DNA of 60,000 nucleotides from Diphasiastrum complanatum (taxonomy: Eukaryota > Streptophyta > Lycopodiopsida > Lycopodiales > Lycopodiaceae), in assembly GCA_029204225.1 (NCBI GenBank), contig CM055098.1, positions 266,501 to 326,500 on the forward strand, in the 5' to 3' direction. The notes below the pieces were generated by a model that searched no databases, was not told where the DNA came from, and was given only the letters and a program-made list of their open reading frames with translations. Each line of letters begins with the position of its first letter. Positions within the stretch are counted from its first letter, which is position 1. The position numbers and the translations under genes were made by a program. This document shows, one piece after another, positions 8,271-20,910 of this stretch.

Positions 8271-10600
8271 TCAGTTGGCAATGTCTAGCGATCGCATCTG
8301 AACTCCATCCGAGTTGCAAGAGGATTGTGGTTCCTTCGCAAAAGCTTCGCGACTGCGAAATCCAAATCGCGATTCATGAACGTCATCAGAGGGCTCCTTT
8401 GTGGTTGGTTCCGACTCTGAATTGAGCCAATCTGTCAGAATGCTTTTAGCTTGTGGCACCATCCGCAAGAGTTTTCCGAAGGATATGTCCATGCGACTAG
8501 CTAGCAAAATTGCAAGCACTCTCGATTGTGGAACCTCAGGCTCACCCATGTGAAATGGTACTTCGTGATAGTGCAAACAATCGTTTTGATTTGTTCGCAA
8601 TGGGGAGTCCACTAGTGGTGCTGGTACTTCTGATGGTAGAGCTGCTACTAGTTTTTGCTTTGCTAGCGCTGCTTCCTCTGCCTGTGCATCCTATATCCAA
8701 TGGCATATCTTATGGTATTGTCTTCCTTCTTCCCTCACATTAGGATATGGTCCTGCTACTGTGGATTGACCATCGACCATTGATACTAATAATGTTAATG
8801 ATGGAGCCACTCCCTTCCGTTTCTGTGCTCGCGTAACTGCTAGCATTGGAACATGAGGGTTTTGCTTTTCCTGTGGCATCCTTCTTGGAACTACTGCTGG
8901 TTGCATTGAGATTAAATTCAAGGGTGCACTTGTTTTAGGTGTAATTGGGCAATTCTTGTAGCAATGCCCATATCCACATTCTCGGCAAAAGGCCGTATAC
9001 TGTCCCTTATAAGGACATTCTACAATTCGGTGGCCTTTGCCACATCCATAGCAGCATCCTACCTCCCTGACGTTGAGGTTGTGCAGTGTAGGTCACATAG
9101 TATTCATTGATTGTTGGATCGACAAATGCCTCTTTCGAACCGTACCAGCTGCTCAGGTTGGGGTGGTTCTTACTTTGTTGCGGTCAGATTTACATGAGCC
9201 ACTTGATTGTTAGTTGGCCCTGGTGGTGCAGGTACTACCATTGCGCTACTGATTCATTGGTGCTCCATAGCGAGGTGCCGCATTCGGTGCCCCCTGATGT
9301 TATGAATAAGAGGTCTGGCAATGATTCCTCTTCTGCTGTATGATCCTGGGATTGAATGGACCAAACGCCATTTTTTGCAATGAAGCATTGCATAGGTGGC
9401 AATATCGTTGTGTCAACTTGAGGTTCTGCTTCAACACTTGACACTTATTTGCTGTATGGTTAGAGGACACCACACGCTCTCTCGTTGGAGATATTGTAGT
9501 TGGTTCTACTCAAATGGATTTGGAGTTGGTGGTACAGCTCACTACAAGGCCTTTAGTTTTCAATCAAACTGTGTCATTGGTTGTTCTATCTGCTACTTGT
9601 TAACTTCGTCATTTGCTCCATCAGCAAATCTGTTGATATTTTGGATGCGTTGGATGATGATGCTACCGAGGGAGTTGGTCGGATACGATTCATCATCTGA
9701 ATCCTCGTCTTCTTCCCTGATGGCATCTTCCATTGTTTCTTGCAATGTAGCGTACTGCTCTCGTCTTTTAAGTTCTCTTCTAATACTTTGTGGTAACTCC
9801 GCGAGGAACCACATAATGACCGCATGATCGGGAGTTAGGGCTGTGTTGCATCGGATGTTGACCCGTTCTATGTAGTCCTTGACCCTTTCTTCTTCTTTTT
9901 TTCATTTTTACCTTGCTTAGCAGGAGAAACAGATCTTCTAGGAACTTTCTTGGCTTAAAGCGCGTGATGAGAGCTGCTTTAACCCCTTCCAAAGTAATTT
10001 TCTCTTCTTCTGATAGGTTGAAGAACCAATCTTGTGCTACAGCTACCAGAGACATGGGGAACAACATCAGTTTCTCTATAGGTGTCCGTTCGCCATAAAT
10101 TTTGCATGCTTGCTCATAGATTTGGAGGAATCTGATAGGATCTGACGACCCATCATATTAGGAATTTCCATGCTAGGTTCTCTTCGAACTTCTTGCAAGG
10201 GTGCGACAAGTATGGGTTGACTCATAGAATCCATTGGTGCTAGTTCTGGTTCTACGTCAATTTGTGCGACTACAATTCTGAGCGGATTTGGTGTTTGATT
10301 TGCTATTCTTCTGGCTATTGATCGTCCGGATCTTAGATTCATTCAGCGGTAGAGTCCAAGGATGTTTTATCTTGCTGGTTCAGTAGAATTCAATCTGGAT
10401 CTTAAGGGATCTGATCAGTTTGGTTGGCCAACAGTGTGGTTTTAGGCCTCTTATGGTGGTTTTTCCTTGATAACTTTTTGATCCTAGTTTCGATTGCTCC
10501 GAGATTTTCATAGTTGACAGATATGGGGCAGATCTTTCTACTGATGCTATCTGGTTCTTTGTGCAAGGGTTGGCTATGAGAGGGTTTTTTTTCACTATTT
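8271..10600 (-). mobile_element. Ty3/gypsy gag-protease remnant
   Basis: The minus strand starts with MNLRSGRSIARR (10342), followed by a Retrotrans_gag-like block (AQDWFFNLSEEEKITLEGVK at about 10020), frameshifted pieces around 9590-9830, and two zinc knuckles near 8960-9060 (CYGCGKGHRIVECPYKG, then CRECGYGHCYKNCP). A linker with VPMLAVTRAQKRKG is typical of the gypsy gag-protease junction. The last ORF (8271-8612) has ILLASRMDISFGKLLRMVPQ, like the segment before gypsy protease. No RT, RNase H or integrase follows; the element is truncated at its 3' side. The region 10343-10977 upstream of gag has no convincing gene and probably holds leader and LTR remnants. Confidence 0.75.
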
Positions 10601-11214
10601 TTTAGTCAAAAACTCTATTTTTTTCAAAAAATACGGAAAAGTAACTCTCACAGGCTTTACTGGAGCTGTATGTGGTATGGATCTAACTCTGGAAAAAGTC
10701 TGCAAAGGTTAACTCTCACAGAAAATGAAAATTTCACTATCTACAAGGGTTCAGAAACACCTTTTGCTCTGATCTTCAACAATATCTTGTACTAACTCTC
10801 GCAAACTACATCACTAATGTAAAATGACATTTTGAAGACAATGGGATGGTCTGTGAAGGTTAGTTCTGTGAGGATTCTTTGGAACTTTTGATTTTGTTGA
10901 TTTTTAAACACTCAAATTCACTTTTTAGCTCATTGGGATCAAACTAATTCTTGTACGCTCTTCTGTGTCCTTGTCTTTGTCGCATACGATTTTGTTTCAT
11001 TTTTGTGAACGATTTTGTTTCTTTGAATTTTCTTTTGTGCGAAAGCTCACAGGAACCTAGACACGCGACTATAGATCACAGAACAGATTTCATTCTAGCA
11101 ATCAAGACAACGGAAGACAAGGCCTGACGCTCTACTCTTTCGCTGTGTTCTGCTTGTTAGCAGACTTTCATGCACAGTTGTTTCGTTTCTATGCTTCTTC
11201 TTTTTTATGCTCTA

Positions 11215-12725
11215 CTCGCGCACATTCTCTACGTCTCTTTGCATATTTAATCCAATCGTCTTTCTTTGCTTTGCAAAGAGTGGCTTGTCGAGCGGCTTTG
11301 TGGGCAAATCTGCAATCATGTCTTCAAATTTTCTAGACCTGGAGCTCTCCTTTCGAGATCAAATCTCGAATGTGATGGTACTTCAGAGGTATGTGTTTTG
11401 TCTTTGAATGGAAGACAGGATCCTGGGACAAATAAATGGCACTCTGAGAGTCCATCATCATCATGCACGGTCCTCCTTGTGGTATCCCGATTGCCTCCAG
11501 CATCATCTACAGCCACACTACCTTGTTCGCCACCTTTGAAGCTGTGACATATTCAGCTGCACAAGAAGATTGAGCTACCAAGGTTTGCTTTTTGCATATC
11601 CAACTGATTGCAACTCCACACGCTATTGTACATCCTCTAGTTATGGACTTGCTGTCATCTTTGCAGCTCGCCCAACTTGCATCACTGTAGTGGTGCAGCT
11701 CGAATCCTTTTCTTTTGATTTCTGCTCTGTAGGTTAATCTCATATTTTGGATACCCTTCATTTTGTCATTTTCCAATGTGCCATGCGAGGATGGGAAGAG
11801 AATTGGCTTAAAGCATAACAGAGAAAGCTAGATCGGGTCTTGTACAAATTGTAAGATACATCAGGTTACCGATTAAGTTTTGGTAGGGTATACCTGCCAT
11901 CTTATGTTCTTTCTCTTCTATTTTTGGGCAATCCTGCTTCGTCAACTTGGCTCCAACTATCATTGGTGTGGCCTTTTCTTTGCAGTCCATCATGTGATAC
12001 TGCATGAGCACCTTTTTGGCATATTTAGATTGACTCAAGTGCATTTCATCTTTTATTTGATCCCTTTTGATCTCCAGCCCAAGGCATTTTGTTGCTTCTC
12101 CTAGATCTGTGATTTCATATTTTTCAGAAATCTGACTCTTCGTGTCTTTGATCAACATCAAGGAATTTTCTATCATCAGGGAATCATCCACGAAAATAGT
12201 CAGTATTACAAAAAACAATTCTACTCTTTATATGTAGATATTGCAATCTGGTAGTGTAGGATTGAAGTCTATAAACTTCAGAAGACTATCGAGCTTCTTG
12301 TACCAAGCTCGTGATGCTTGTTTTAGACCATAAATACATCTCTTCAACCAACAGACATATTGTCGATTGTTGGGGTCCTCAAGTCCTTCAGGCTGCCTCA
12401 TGAAGATTTCTTCCTCTAGATCTCCATGGAGAAAGGCTGTCTTCACATCAATCTGGTGAATTTCCAGATTGTGTTGTGTGGCATATGCAAGGAGTAGTCG
12501 TATATTTGTCATCTTGACCATCGGCGAATATGTGTCGAAATAATCAACACCATATCTTTGTGTGTAGCTCTTCACGACAAGCCTTGCCTTGTAATGGCCA
12601 ACAGTGCCATCTGATTTCATTTTCCTCTTGTACACCCACTTGCAGTCGACAATCTTTCTGTTTTCTGGCAGTGGCTCTAGTGTCCATGTCTTGTTTTGCC
12701 TCATCGACTCGATCTCCTCTGACAT
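11215..12725 (-). pseudogene. Copia RT and RNase H region
   Basis: RT begins near 12725 (NKTWTLEPLPENRKIVDCKW), with VDYFDTYSP, IDVKTAFLHGDLEEEIFM and CIYGLKQASRAWY, all diagnostic of copia RT. The catalytic YxDD box is FVDD (TIFVDDSLMI) in the next frame segment (11808-12218), followed by KCLGLEIKRD and LIGNLMYLTICTRPDLAFSV. RNase H (YSDASWASC, SSCAAEYV) runs to ADLPTKPLDKPLF near 11260. The frame changes at about 12220, 11790 and 11510. RNA-dependent DNA synthesis is the family role; this copy cannot make a continuous polyprotein. Confidence 0.85.
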
Positions 12726-12775
12726 TGCCTGCTTCCAAAATTCTCCCTTTGGACTCTGGACAACTTCTTGGTATG

Positions 12776-13872
12776 TTATTGGCTCTTCAGTGAAACTGCA
12801 GTACTCAAATTGCGTATCTTCGCTCCACTGAAGATTGTCAACGTAACAGTCTGGAGGTCTTCTTTGTCTTGTTCACCTTCTGGGTTCGTTTCGTTGTTGT
12901 TAGAATGTCTCTTGTTCGTGAGGTTGATCTTCTGCTTCTTGCTGCTCTGAGTCTGTGGCTCAACATTCTGATTTGACATCTGTCCTCGATCTCCCTCTTG
13001 AATTGACAGCAGTGTGACTCTTTCATCCTTTAGTCTAGGGAATGTGGACTCATCGAACTTCACATGTCTACTCGAAACAACATTTTTCGTGGTTGGGTTG
13101 TAGAGTCTGTACACTTGTGTTCCGTACGAGTACCCGACCATGATCGTTTGCTTTGATTTATCATTGAGCTTGCTTCTTTTTTCTTTGGGAATGTGCTTGT
13201 ATGTTGCACATCCAAACACACGTACATATGATAGATCAGGTTTTCTACTTGTCCACATCTCATACAGTGTCTTATTTTTCATCGCTGTCATTGTTGATCT
13301 GTTCTGCAGGTGTACAGTTGCAGCTATTGCCTCAGTCCAGAATTGACTTGGCAATTGAGCCTGTGCCATCATACATCTGGCTCCTTCAACTAGCGTCACG
13401 TTTCTTCTTTCTGTGACACCATTATATTCTGGTGTGTACGGAGGAGTGAACTGATGCTCGATCCCTTATTCTTGGCAAATTTTGAAAACTCTTTGCTCTT
13501 GTACTCACCTCGATTGTCAGATCTAATGATCTGGATCTTCTTTGAGGTGTGTCGCTCTACAAATGCCATGAACTTCTTGAAGGAATCAAACACTTCAGAT
13601 TTCTTCTTTAGGTAGTAGATCGTAGTCATCTACGAATGTCAGGAATACCTCGATCTTGAGAGCGAATCCATTTTCATCGGTCCACAGACATCTGAGTGGA
13701 CGAGCTCAAGAACCTCTTTGGCTCTTCTTCCCTCATGTGTGAATGGATTTCGATGTTGTTTGCCTTTTTGACAAGCTTCGCAGAACTCAGTATCGGGTCT
13801 TGATATCTTTAGACCTATGACTATGTCTTTCTTACACATGTCATACGGGCTCCTCATATTCAGATGATACAT
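12776..13872 (-). pseudogene. Copia integrase with GAG-pre-integrase zinc module
   Basis: The zinc module (FCEACQKGKQHRNPF) and the first catalytic Asp (LVHSDVCGPM) lie in 13639-13872. The second Asp is in IIRSDNRGEYKSKEF near 13500. The third-residue region is frameshifted around 13400-13450. The C-terminal part reads MTLVEGARCMMAQAQLPSQF, RVFGCATYKHIP and TIMVGYSYGTQVYRLYNP. These are the usual copia integrase and linker blocks in order. Confidence 0.8.
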
Positions 13873-13887
13873 TCTCCTGTGCCAGAG

Positions 13888-15081
13888 CTAATCTTCATTC
13901 TCTGATGCATTTAATATGCTATTAGAGTTGCTAATTATCTTGGCTTGGTAGAGATTTCCTTCTCTGCATCCAACCGTCAACAATTTGTTTGTATTTTTCT
14001 CGATCATGTGGCATGTATTGCCATCGAACAAAACTCGAATTCCAAGATCTGCCATCTTGGAGACTGATAGCAGATCTTTTCTCAGTGAAGGCACGTAGAG
14101 TGCTCCTGGCAGTTCTGCTTGACCTGACAGTGTTCGCAGCTGTAGAGTCTCAATGCCGTTGACATCGTGTTTGCTCCCATGACCTAGAATCATTGCTCTG
14201 TTATTTTCGAGTTCTCTGAAGTCGATCAAGATTTTCTTGTTGCAGGTGATGTGTGATATTGCTCCTGCATCAATGACTACATCGTAGCTCGTTGAAGCTT
14301 CATCAAGTATTGTGAAGGCTTCATCACCTCTATCTACATCCTTGGATGACTCTGCAACATTTGCTTTCTCAGCCTTGTTTTTTATGTTTGGGTTGAATCT
14401 GCAATCGTATGCAGAGTGCCCCTTCCTTTTGTAGTGTATGCAAGGTATTACTGGATTGAACCAGCATTTGTTGGCTGTATGGCCTAGTTTGTGACATTGA
14501 TCATAGGAAGAAGATTGTTGATTCGAGGACTTCATCTTCTCGAATCTAGGTTTGTTCTTGTTTTTCTTCCTTTCTTTTGTGAAGAGGGCCTTCTCTTGAT
14601 CATTGCTTCCTTCTCCTTCGTCCCTCATCAGTCTCTCATCAGCAACAAGACTGACTGTTTTGTCGAATGTCATATTTGGTAGACTCAGTATGAGCATTCT
14701 CAACGGCTGACGGGACGTAGGTAGAGACTTCATGAAGTACATCAGCTGCTATGGTGTTGGGACCTGGTGCTCCTATCCTGATGCAACGAGTTGAGCAAAG
14801 ATCGTTCTGATCTTCTCAATGTGCTGGTCTAACTGGTTGCCATCCCATCATATGGATTGTAGCTTATTGTAAAGATGCATCATTGAAGCTACAGTCCTCA
14901 CTTCATACTTCTGTTTTAATCTTTCCCATGTTGCATGGCTGCTTTCGTAGTCTTCAATCTGCATGAGTAGATCTTTGTTAATGGATGAAACGATGATCGC
15001 CATTGCACGCTCATCCTTTCTGATCCATTCAGCTCTCCTCAGGTCTCCTTCGGTCACCGACCAGATGCCTTCGCCCTTCAA
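13888..15081 (-). pseudogene. Copia gag and protease region
   Basis: The gag UBN2-type block (ITKDLL-like NKDLLMQIEDYESSHATWE) is at 14848-15081. A CCHC region follows at about 14400-14500 (YDQCHKLGHTANKCW, CIHYKRKGHSAYDC; the second has Tyr at the second Cys). Protease reads DAGAISHITCNKK instead of the usual DSGA, so the catalytic triplet is changed at about 14261-14275. LPGALYVPSLRKDLLSVSK follows. The region 14743-14847 is out of frame. Confidence 0.8.
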
Positions 15082-15276
15082 AAGTGTTTTGATTTTGAGT
15101 TTCCATATCTTGTAATTTGCGCTACTCTTGTCTGGATCGTTGTAGCCATATTGTGTTGTCTAGAAAATCACTACTTAGATATCAGTAGTGACAACTTGCA
15201 GCTCTGATACCATGTCACGAACGGTTTTGTTTCATTTTTGCGAACGATTTTGTTTCTTTGAATTTTCTTTTGCTCT

Positions 15277-15520
15277 TCATTGCACGAGCGTACTTTAGTG
15301 ACTTGTTTGAACTATAAAATGTATGTTATAAAAATTACAAGAAGGTTGATGTGAATTTATACTTCATAATTCCCTTTATGATTCTTATTTGTCACATACT
15401 TCCAATGGATTTATCACAACAAAGTTCAATTTTGTAGTGATTTGTAATGATATTGCTTTTCAACAACAAAGTTTCTTTTACTAGTAATTTGTTATGAAGT
15501 GCACACCAATCAATGTACGC

Positions 15521-15604
<84 letters not shown>

Positions 15605-16440
15605 ACTATCAATTTTTTTTCAGAGATTTGGGTTATACAAAACAAATGTGATTGGCTCCCTATGATTCTAACCCCCCTCCCCCCCCCTCTCTCTCTTTCT
15701 TTGTGTGGTGCCTCCAGAAAACTCTCTCTAGAATTGGGGTGGTGTGTGGAGAATGGGATCAACATGAGAGCTCGTCGGAGAGAAGCTTGCGGTGAAATGT
15801 TTACGTGCCCAACGGTCCCGCTCGTCGCTCGGATGTTTTAGCTCGGAAAAAGGTAAACCCCCTTCAGAGCAAGCTCATGACTTGCGACTACTTAACTGGC
15901 TCAGTATTTTCCTAAAATCAATTGAAAGTCCATGTCATAAATGATAGATATTGTCGTAGTGGAATTGTGTGTTGATGACTCACTTCAAGTTCCTTGTATC
16001 TTTATTCCACCTAAGGAACATTTTCATCCACTTTTGTTTCTTGAGAAGAAAATATATTCCAATAAGCACATATGAAATAGTTGTAAGTAGTCCTATCCCT
16101 TCAATGCTCTACCTCTTCCTAGTCACCAAAGAAAAGCACATCCTCTTTATAGTCAAAATTGTTGTCACATCTCTTTCGAGTTGAATTTTCTATCCATTTA
16201 GTCGCCTCATTGAACATTCTAGATATACAAGTGCTATGTTACATGGAAGGCCACAAAATAATAATTTGACCATTGTTTTTCTTGACTCTCCAGTCTTGAG
16301 AAAGATTCAATAAAGTTCTACAACATGGGTGACACGGTTGTGAGAACCTTGACCAAGGCCTCCGCGTATACCAAATTATATACCTATCTGCTTAAAGCTC
16401 AATACCATAGCTATATAGGTAACTACTTCAATAAATCAGC
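15277..16440. other. Intergenic stretch between copia element and ATL pseudogene
   Basis: Apart from the CT microsatellite, no gene, RNA or repeat can be supported. A C-rich tract (CCCCCCTCCCCCCCC) lies near 15672. The last hundred bases align only weakly with the 5' leader of the intact ATL gene. Confidence 0.5.
15521..15601. repeat. (CT)n microsatellite
   Basis: About forty uninterrupted CT dinucleotides, with a shorter CT tract near 15690. The Ser-Leu repeat reading frame across it is an artefact of the repeat. Confidence 0.98.
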
Positions 16441-17760
16441 AATTGTGTGAAGAAAACGGACAACCGTTCTGTGTGTGATTCTATTGTTGTGCAGCAAAAA
16501 ATAGATTCTTCCGTTATGACCTCTAACGCAGTTAATGATGAGGACTCATCATACAGCACTAAAATGATCAATGTGAAGATTCTGGTTGTTGTCATACTTG
16601 ATATGGTGCTAATGGTGCTGCTGGTTACTGCAATATTGCACTTGTATGTGAGATGGGTATGAAGAAATTCCAGACACCCACATTATTCACACCATGGTAT
16701 CATCTTCTTCCTCTGTTACAATAGATTCTGGGGTGTTACAACTGATGTTCAGCATCCTGGAAGAACGCTGCATGAGGCTGCAGCTGGGCTGGACAAGGGA
16801 GTACTGAATGCACTTCCAACGCTTGTGTACACCAAAGAGAGCATGACGGAGCCCATGGAGTGCTCAGTCTGCATCAGCGAGTTTCAGGAGAACGAAACTG
16901 GTCGCTTGCTTCCAAAATGCAACCATTGCTTCCATACTGCTTGCATTGATACGTGGTTTAACTCGCATTCCACCTGCCCTCTATGCAGAGGCAACGTGGG
17001 CGATCAGAAACCCATCTCACACGAGGACGCTGAGAATATGCCTCTGGATGAGGAGATGGGTTTGCAGGAAGCTCCTTCTCATGATGTCATGGTGGAGCCG
17101 AGCTTTGTTTTAAACTATAGGAATTTGACAGAAGAGCAAATCGGCTCCAATAGTGAGAATCTTTCGAAGAATCCATTTGGACTGCAAGGGACATCTTCGG
17201 AGCAGCAGCAGCAGCAAGAAGACACGCATTCTAATCTTCACATGAAGCCGGAGAAACTGAACCCAAGCAAGCATTTTCCAGTGAACACACTCTTCTACGA
17301 AAACCAAAACGAAGTAAGTTCGCGCTCGAGCTCCAGGGCTGAACAAGTGAAAAAATCAGAACACCTTGTTATTGAGGTGCCCAACAGACTGGCAATCTGT
17401 CCGTCCGATTGCTCCCCCTGAAATACGCCCATTACTCCTCCTACTCTTGCTTGACCGAATGAATTCAGATCATCGTTCTCCCATCAAGCGGATCTTAAGC
17501 ATGAGAGAGACACAATCATCAGTCCCTGCCGCATCCAAGGCTGCAAAATCGCTTCCACCAGGCAATGCTGAAACCTTCAGCTCGCAGTACTCACAAAATG
17601 CAAGTTGTTGAACGAATATAAGTTTCTTTGTTTTCAAGACATCATCAGCTATAAAATCCAATCAGTTCTGCAATCCCACTGTTTCTGTTGAGACTTGAAA
17701 TACAGAGGACTCATGGCAAGGCCGGTGGCTCAGATATTAGAAACCCTCTTTGTTTCTCGT
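16441..17760 (+). pseudogene. ATL-type RING-H2 E3 ligase pseudogene (paralogue of the intact gene at 38.5 kb)
   Basis: Homology to the intact ATL gene starts in the 5' leader (AATTGTGTGAAGAAAA) and runs through the 3' UTR (GCTCAGATAT near 17730). It was therefore copied as genomic DNA, leader and trailer included. The start codon is replaced by AATAG, and the membrane segment (LVVVILDMVLMVLLVTAILH) is followed by YVRWV and a TGA at 16660. About 60 bp of unrelated sequence replaces the next few codons, and homology resumes with TTDVQHPGR in a new frame. The GLD motif (AGLDKGVLNALPT) and all eight RING-H2 ligands (CSVC to CPLC, about 16860-16987) are intact. The tail shifts frame near 17405 and ends early. 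An ORF from 16825 could encode a RING without its membrane anchor, but I see no sign of selection for that. Confidence 0.8.
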
Positions 17761-17969
17761 GTGAGCTACCTCATCTTCAGCTATGTCCCTGAGGTGGAAC
17801 TGTGGTCTACTTCACACTTGAGAGTCCACAATTCTAAGCTACTAACCTAAGCAAGAAAGCCCTGAAATACATTTCTTATGAACCTGCTCATCGCAATAAA
17901 GCTCGCTTTTGTTGAGCTGACTATGGCAATGCTCCTAATTGTATTTAGAATTTGTTTAACCATTGACTA

Positions 17970-18140
17970 GTAATGCCTGCCCGCCCAACGGCGGGCAAAT
18001 GTGACGGGCAGCACGCGTGCCCATGTGTGCAAGAAATCGCGAGGGGGGCTCCGGGCAGCAGGCAGGAAATCGCGAGGGGGGGATTCCGGCGGCTCACGCT
18101 GCCCGTCAGAGCGTGACGGGCAGAGTGAGCTGCCCGGAAA
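17970..18140. repeat. GC-rich patch of repeated ACGGGCAG / GAAATCGCGAGGGGG words
   Basis: In an AT-rich region, this 170-bp patch has two copies of GAAATCGCGAGGGGG and several copies of GACGGGCAG or its complement CTGCCCG, giving hairpin potential. The first words (GCCCGCCCAACGGCGGGC) form a local inverted repeat. It directly precedes the MITE. No gene is visible. Confidence 0.55.
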
Positions 18141-18216
18141 CCCAAATTTTTTTAGTATATATAGATGTATGATTTAAATTAGTGGTCATGCTTTAAATAA
18201 CAAAGCATGTACCAAC

Positions 18217-18675
18217 CAATGTTGGGCGGGTATCGAAATCTTTCATACCGGCCCGGGTCAGGGTATTGCAATTTTTGAAAAAATTTAATATCAGTTGGAT
18301 ATCAATATAAGGAGATATACGAGTTGTAGACTGGTATAAACTAGGCTGGTATCACAAGGATGACACCAACCGATTATCAACCTGAATATAAGCATGTACG
18401 AATCGCTAAAAATACTCTTTTTAAGGAGTATTTGAGATATAAAAAATTTGAAATATAAAAAAATACTAGAAATAGTACTATTGATACCATGGCAAAAATT
18501 CATAGAAGCTCCCAAACCCGGGTATCAATATGAATAGTAAAATAGCTAATATTTGGGGATCCAGTTCTAGACCTTGGTATTACAAAATCAAATACCGGTC
18601 GGGTAGGTTCTGTGATACCATGATGATACACATTACTGATATCATCTCGGGATCCTATATACCCGCCCAGCATTG
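18217..18675. mobile_element. hAT-superfamily MITE
   Basis: Terminal inverted repeats are CAATGTTGGGCGGGTAT at the left and the complement of CAATGCTGGGCGGGTAT at the right, one mismatch. They are flanked by an 8-bp duplication, GTACCAAC on the left and GTAGCAAC on the right, 7 of 8 matching. Length (459 bp), 8-bp duplication, and terminal CAATG..GGGCGGGTA fit non-autonomous hAT elements. It has no coding capacity and contains several TGATACC/GGTATCA words that may allow internal fold-back. Confidence 0.8.
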
Positions 18676-19689
18676 GTAGCAACCTAAGTTTCAGTACTGA
18701 AAGATGACGATGTCTTGATGTACTTTTGAGAGGTTTGAGTGGTTGTTTTTAAGCTAGCTAAGTCCCTTGATAATAAAAGGATCTACATGATGTGGCACTC
18801 CCCACACGTGTGAAGGCCTGCTGGACCAGTACACAGGTCGTTCATGTACTTGATCTATAAAGAGATCACCATTTCTAATGAGAAGTTGATGAGACATTGG
18901 CAATTTCTAGCATTTGCTTTTCTCACATTTGTCTTGAGTTTTTATGATTGGAATGCATTTGTATGTAAAAGTACTTCACTTTCAGTTTATAGTCCGTATT
19001 GGTACTTTCCTCCACACGTGTGAGGCTGCTCTTAATAGTTTTCAATCATTTGATCCATTGCTCTTGCTAAAATCATAGTGTAATGTATCTAGATCAAGAT
19101 CTAATACATAGAACTTGATAGATCTTTGGATTTAGCAATCAATAACTCTTAATGATTGTTTTGTACAATCATAATTGTCCCTTTTATCAGAAAATTCACA
19201 CGGTATCAGAGCTAAGTATAAGAGTGAGCTTATGATTAATAAAGCTTGTGAAAATCATTGACAATGTGTTGTTTTTGAATTTTACATGAGTGGGCGAATT
19301 CAAGGAGAGTGGTATCTTCAATATTTTTGGTCAAGATCAATTTGTGGGCTGCAAGTGTACTGTCCACATGTGTGAAACTATACAAAAACCTTCAAAACGT
19401 CTTCTTATAGTGTTTTTGATCCAAAAATGTGCATACTCGTCCAAAATTCATGATTTTTGGTGCATTGTCTAGATCTAGTTCAATCCATTGAACGCTAATG
19501 ATCAAATAGAGATTTGAGTCATTAAAGCAATTTATTTTGAAGCATTAGATCAGATCTTTAAGGCTGATTTGATCTTTCCAAGTTGAACTAGGATTGATTG
19601 GGCTGAGATTAGAAGCTTCTTAGAGATCTAGAAATCTATCTTAGATCATTATCAAGAGATCTTTGTGCATCTCATAGGCAATCATTCAT

Positions 19690-20910
19690 AATGTCATCCC
19701 GGTTGGTGGAATTTTGTTAAAACTAACTACCACAAACTATTCCATTTGGAAAGTGAGGATGGAATCACTATTTGTGATCCATGACCTCTATGGCATTGTT
19801 CTTGGAATTGAGGAAGAGCCTCAAGTAGCCCAAGAACAATTGAAATACAAGAAGAGGGCTATATTGGCCCTACATTGTCTAAAGATGAATGTAGGCAATG
19901 ACCTCTTGGAAGAGGTGGCTTCTTGTGCCTCATCAAAAGAGGATTGGGATTCATTGAAGAGTATCTATGAATCCAACAACACTTCAAGAATTCTTATGCT
20001 AAGAAATTTGATTTTGCAAAGCATGAGAGGAAGTGATAAGAGTGCACAAGAATATGTGCTTAAAATTAAGTCACTAAACAAAGAGTTAGCTTCTATTGGC
20101 CAAGGAGAGTAGAGTTCTACATGTAAAGACTAGGATGAGTTCCTTATCTTTACAAGATGGAGATGAGAAGGTCAACTTCTCATTCAAAGGCAAGAAGAAG
20201 ACCAATGCATCCATGAAGATACAAGGCAAGGAGGCCAAGGTGGAGGATCAAACATCAAGTTCATGGAAGAGAGACAAATCCAAAGTCAAATGCTTCTTTC
20301 GTGGGAAGAAGGGGCATATAGCATTTGAATGTTACAAGAAGCAAAGGGCACAAGAAGAGATCCAACAAGGGAACCTTGCACATGAAGAGGAGGAAGATGA
20401 GTAAATCTCATCTTTGATGGCATCTACATCCACATCAACAAGCAACAGAGATTCTAGTGACGCATGGTGGATTGATAGTGGGGCAAGCTCCCACATGACA
20501 TTTCTAAGGGTTTCTTACTCAAACAAACTTATAATGATGCTAGAAAGATATCAAATAATCAAGAATGTAGAATAGATGGTATTGGTACCATTCCCTTATG
20601 TCTTGGATCTACTAAAAGGATAGATCTAAAAAATGTGCTTTATGTTCCATCAATCACTAGGAATTTACTAAGTGTTGGACAACTAGTGGATAATGGATTA
20701 GATGTTCACTTCAATCATGAAGTTTGCTCCATATTGAAGAATGATGTATGCATAGCAAGAGGATTTAAGCAAGAAAGATTGTTTAATTTAGATGCTAATG
20801 TTGCCATTAAAACTGAGATTATGGCAAAGGAGGAAATCATTCATTCAAATGCTAATCTCTTGTCTCTTGTATCATATGGTGATGCTAGGATGTATCTCTC
20901 TCAATAGTTT
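19690..20910 (+). pseudogene. Copia gag-protease of the pol-less element
   Basis: ATG at 19690 is followed by a frameshift near 19715. The UBN2-type gag block (SIWKVRMESLF, ILALHCLKMNV, SAQEYVLKIKSLNKELASIG) runs to 20112. The knuckle near 20290 reads CFFRGKKGHIAFEC, with Arg in place of the second Cys, so zinc binding is probably lost. Protease reads WWIDSGASSHMTF at about 20468-20505. The VLYVPSITRNLLSVGQL block follows from 20635 to a TAG at 20905. Stops at 20110 and 20402 and two frame changes break it. Confidence 0.8.

Larger units (their letters stand above)
10978..15276 (-). mobile_element. Ty1/copia element, nearly full complement but broken
   Basis: The domain order on the minus strand is gag, protease, integrase, RT, RNase H, the copia order. 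The complement of a tRNA-iMet primer-binding site (GCTCTGATACCA, 15201-15212) lies next to the right LTR start at 15213. About 60 bp of that LTR remain before unrelated sequence. The matching left copy starts at about 10978 (TTTTGTTTCATTTTTG shared by both). Two LTR remnants, several frameshifts and a short gag mark it as inactive. Confidence 0.85.

Noticed and set aside
15494-15841. ORF with long Ser-Leu repeat
   Set aside because: It is a translation of the CT microsatellite with no coding character on either side.
16650-16740. Possible GT-AG intron explaining the disruption in the ATL pseudogene
   Set aside because: The GTATGA...AATAG pair does not restore phase, the start codon is also lost, and the intact copy has no intron.
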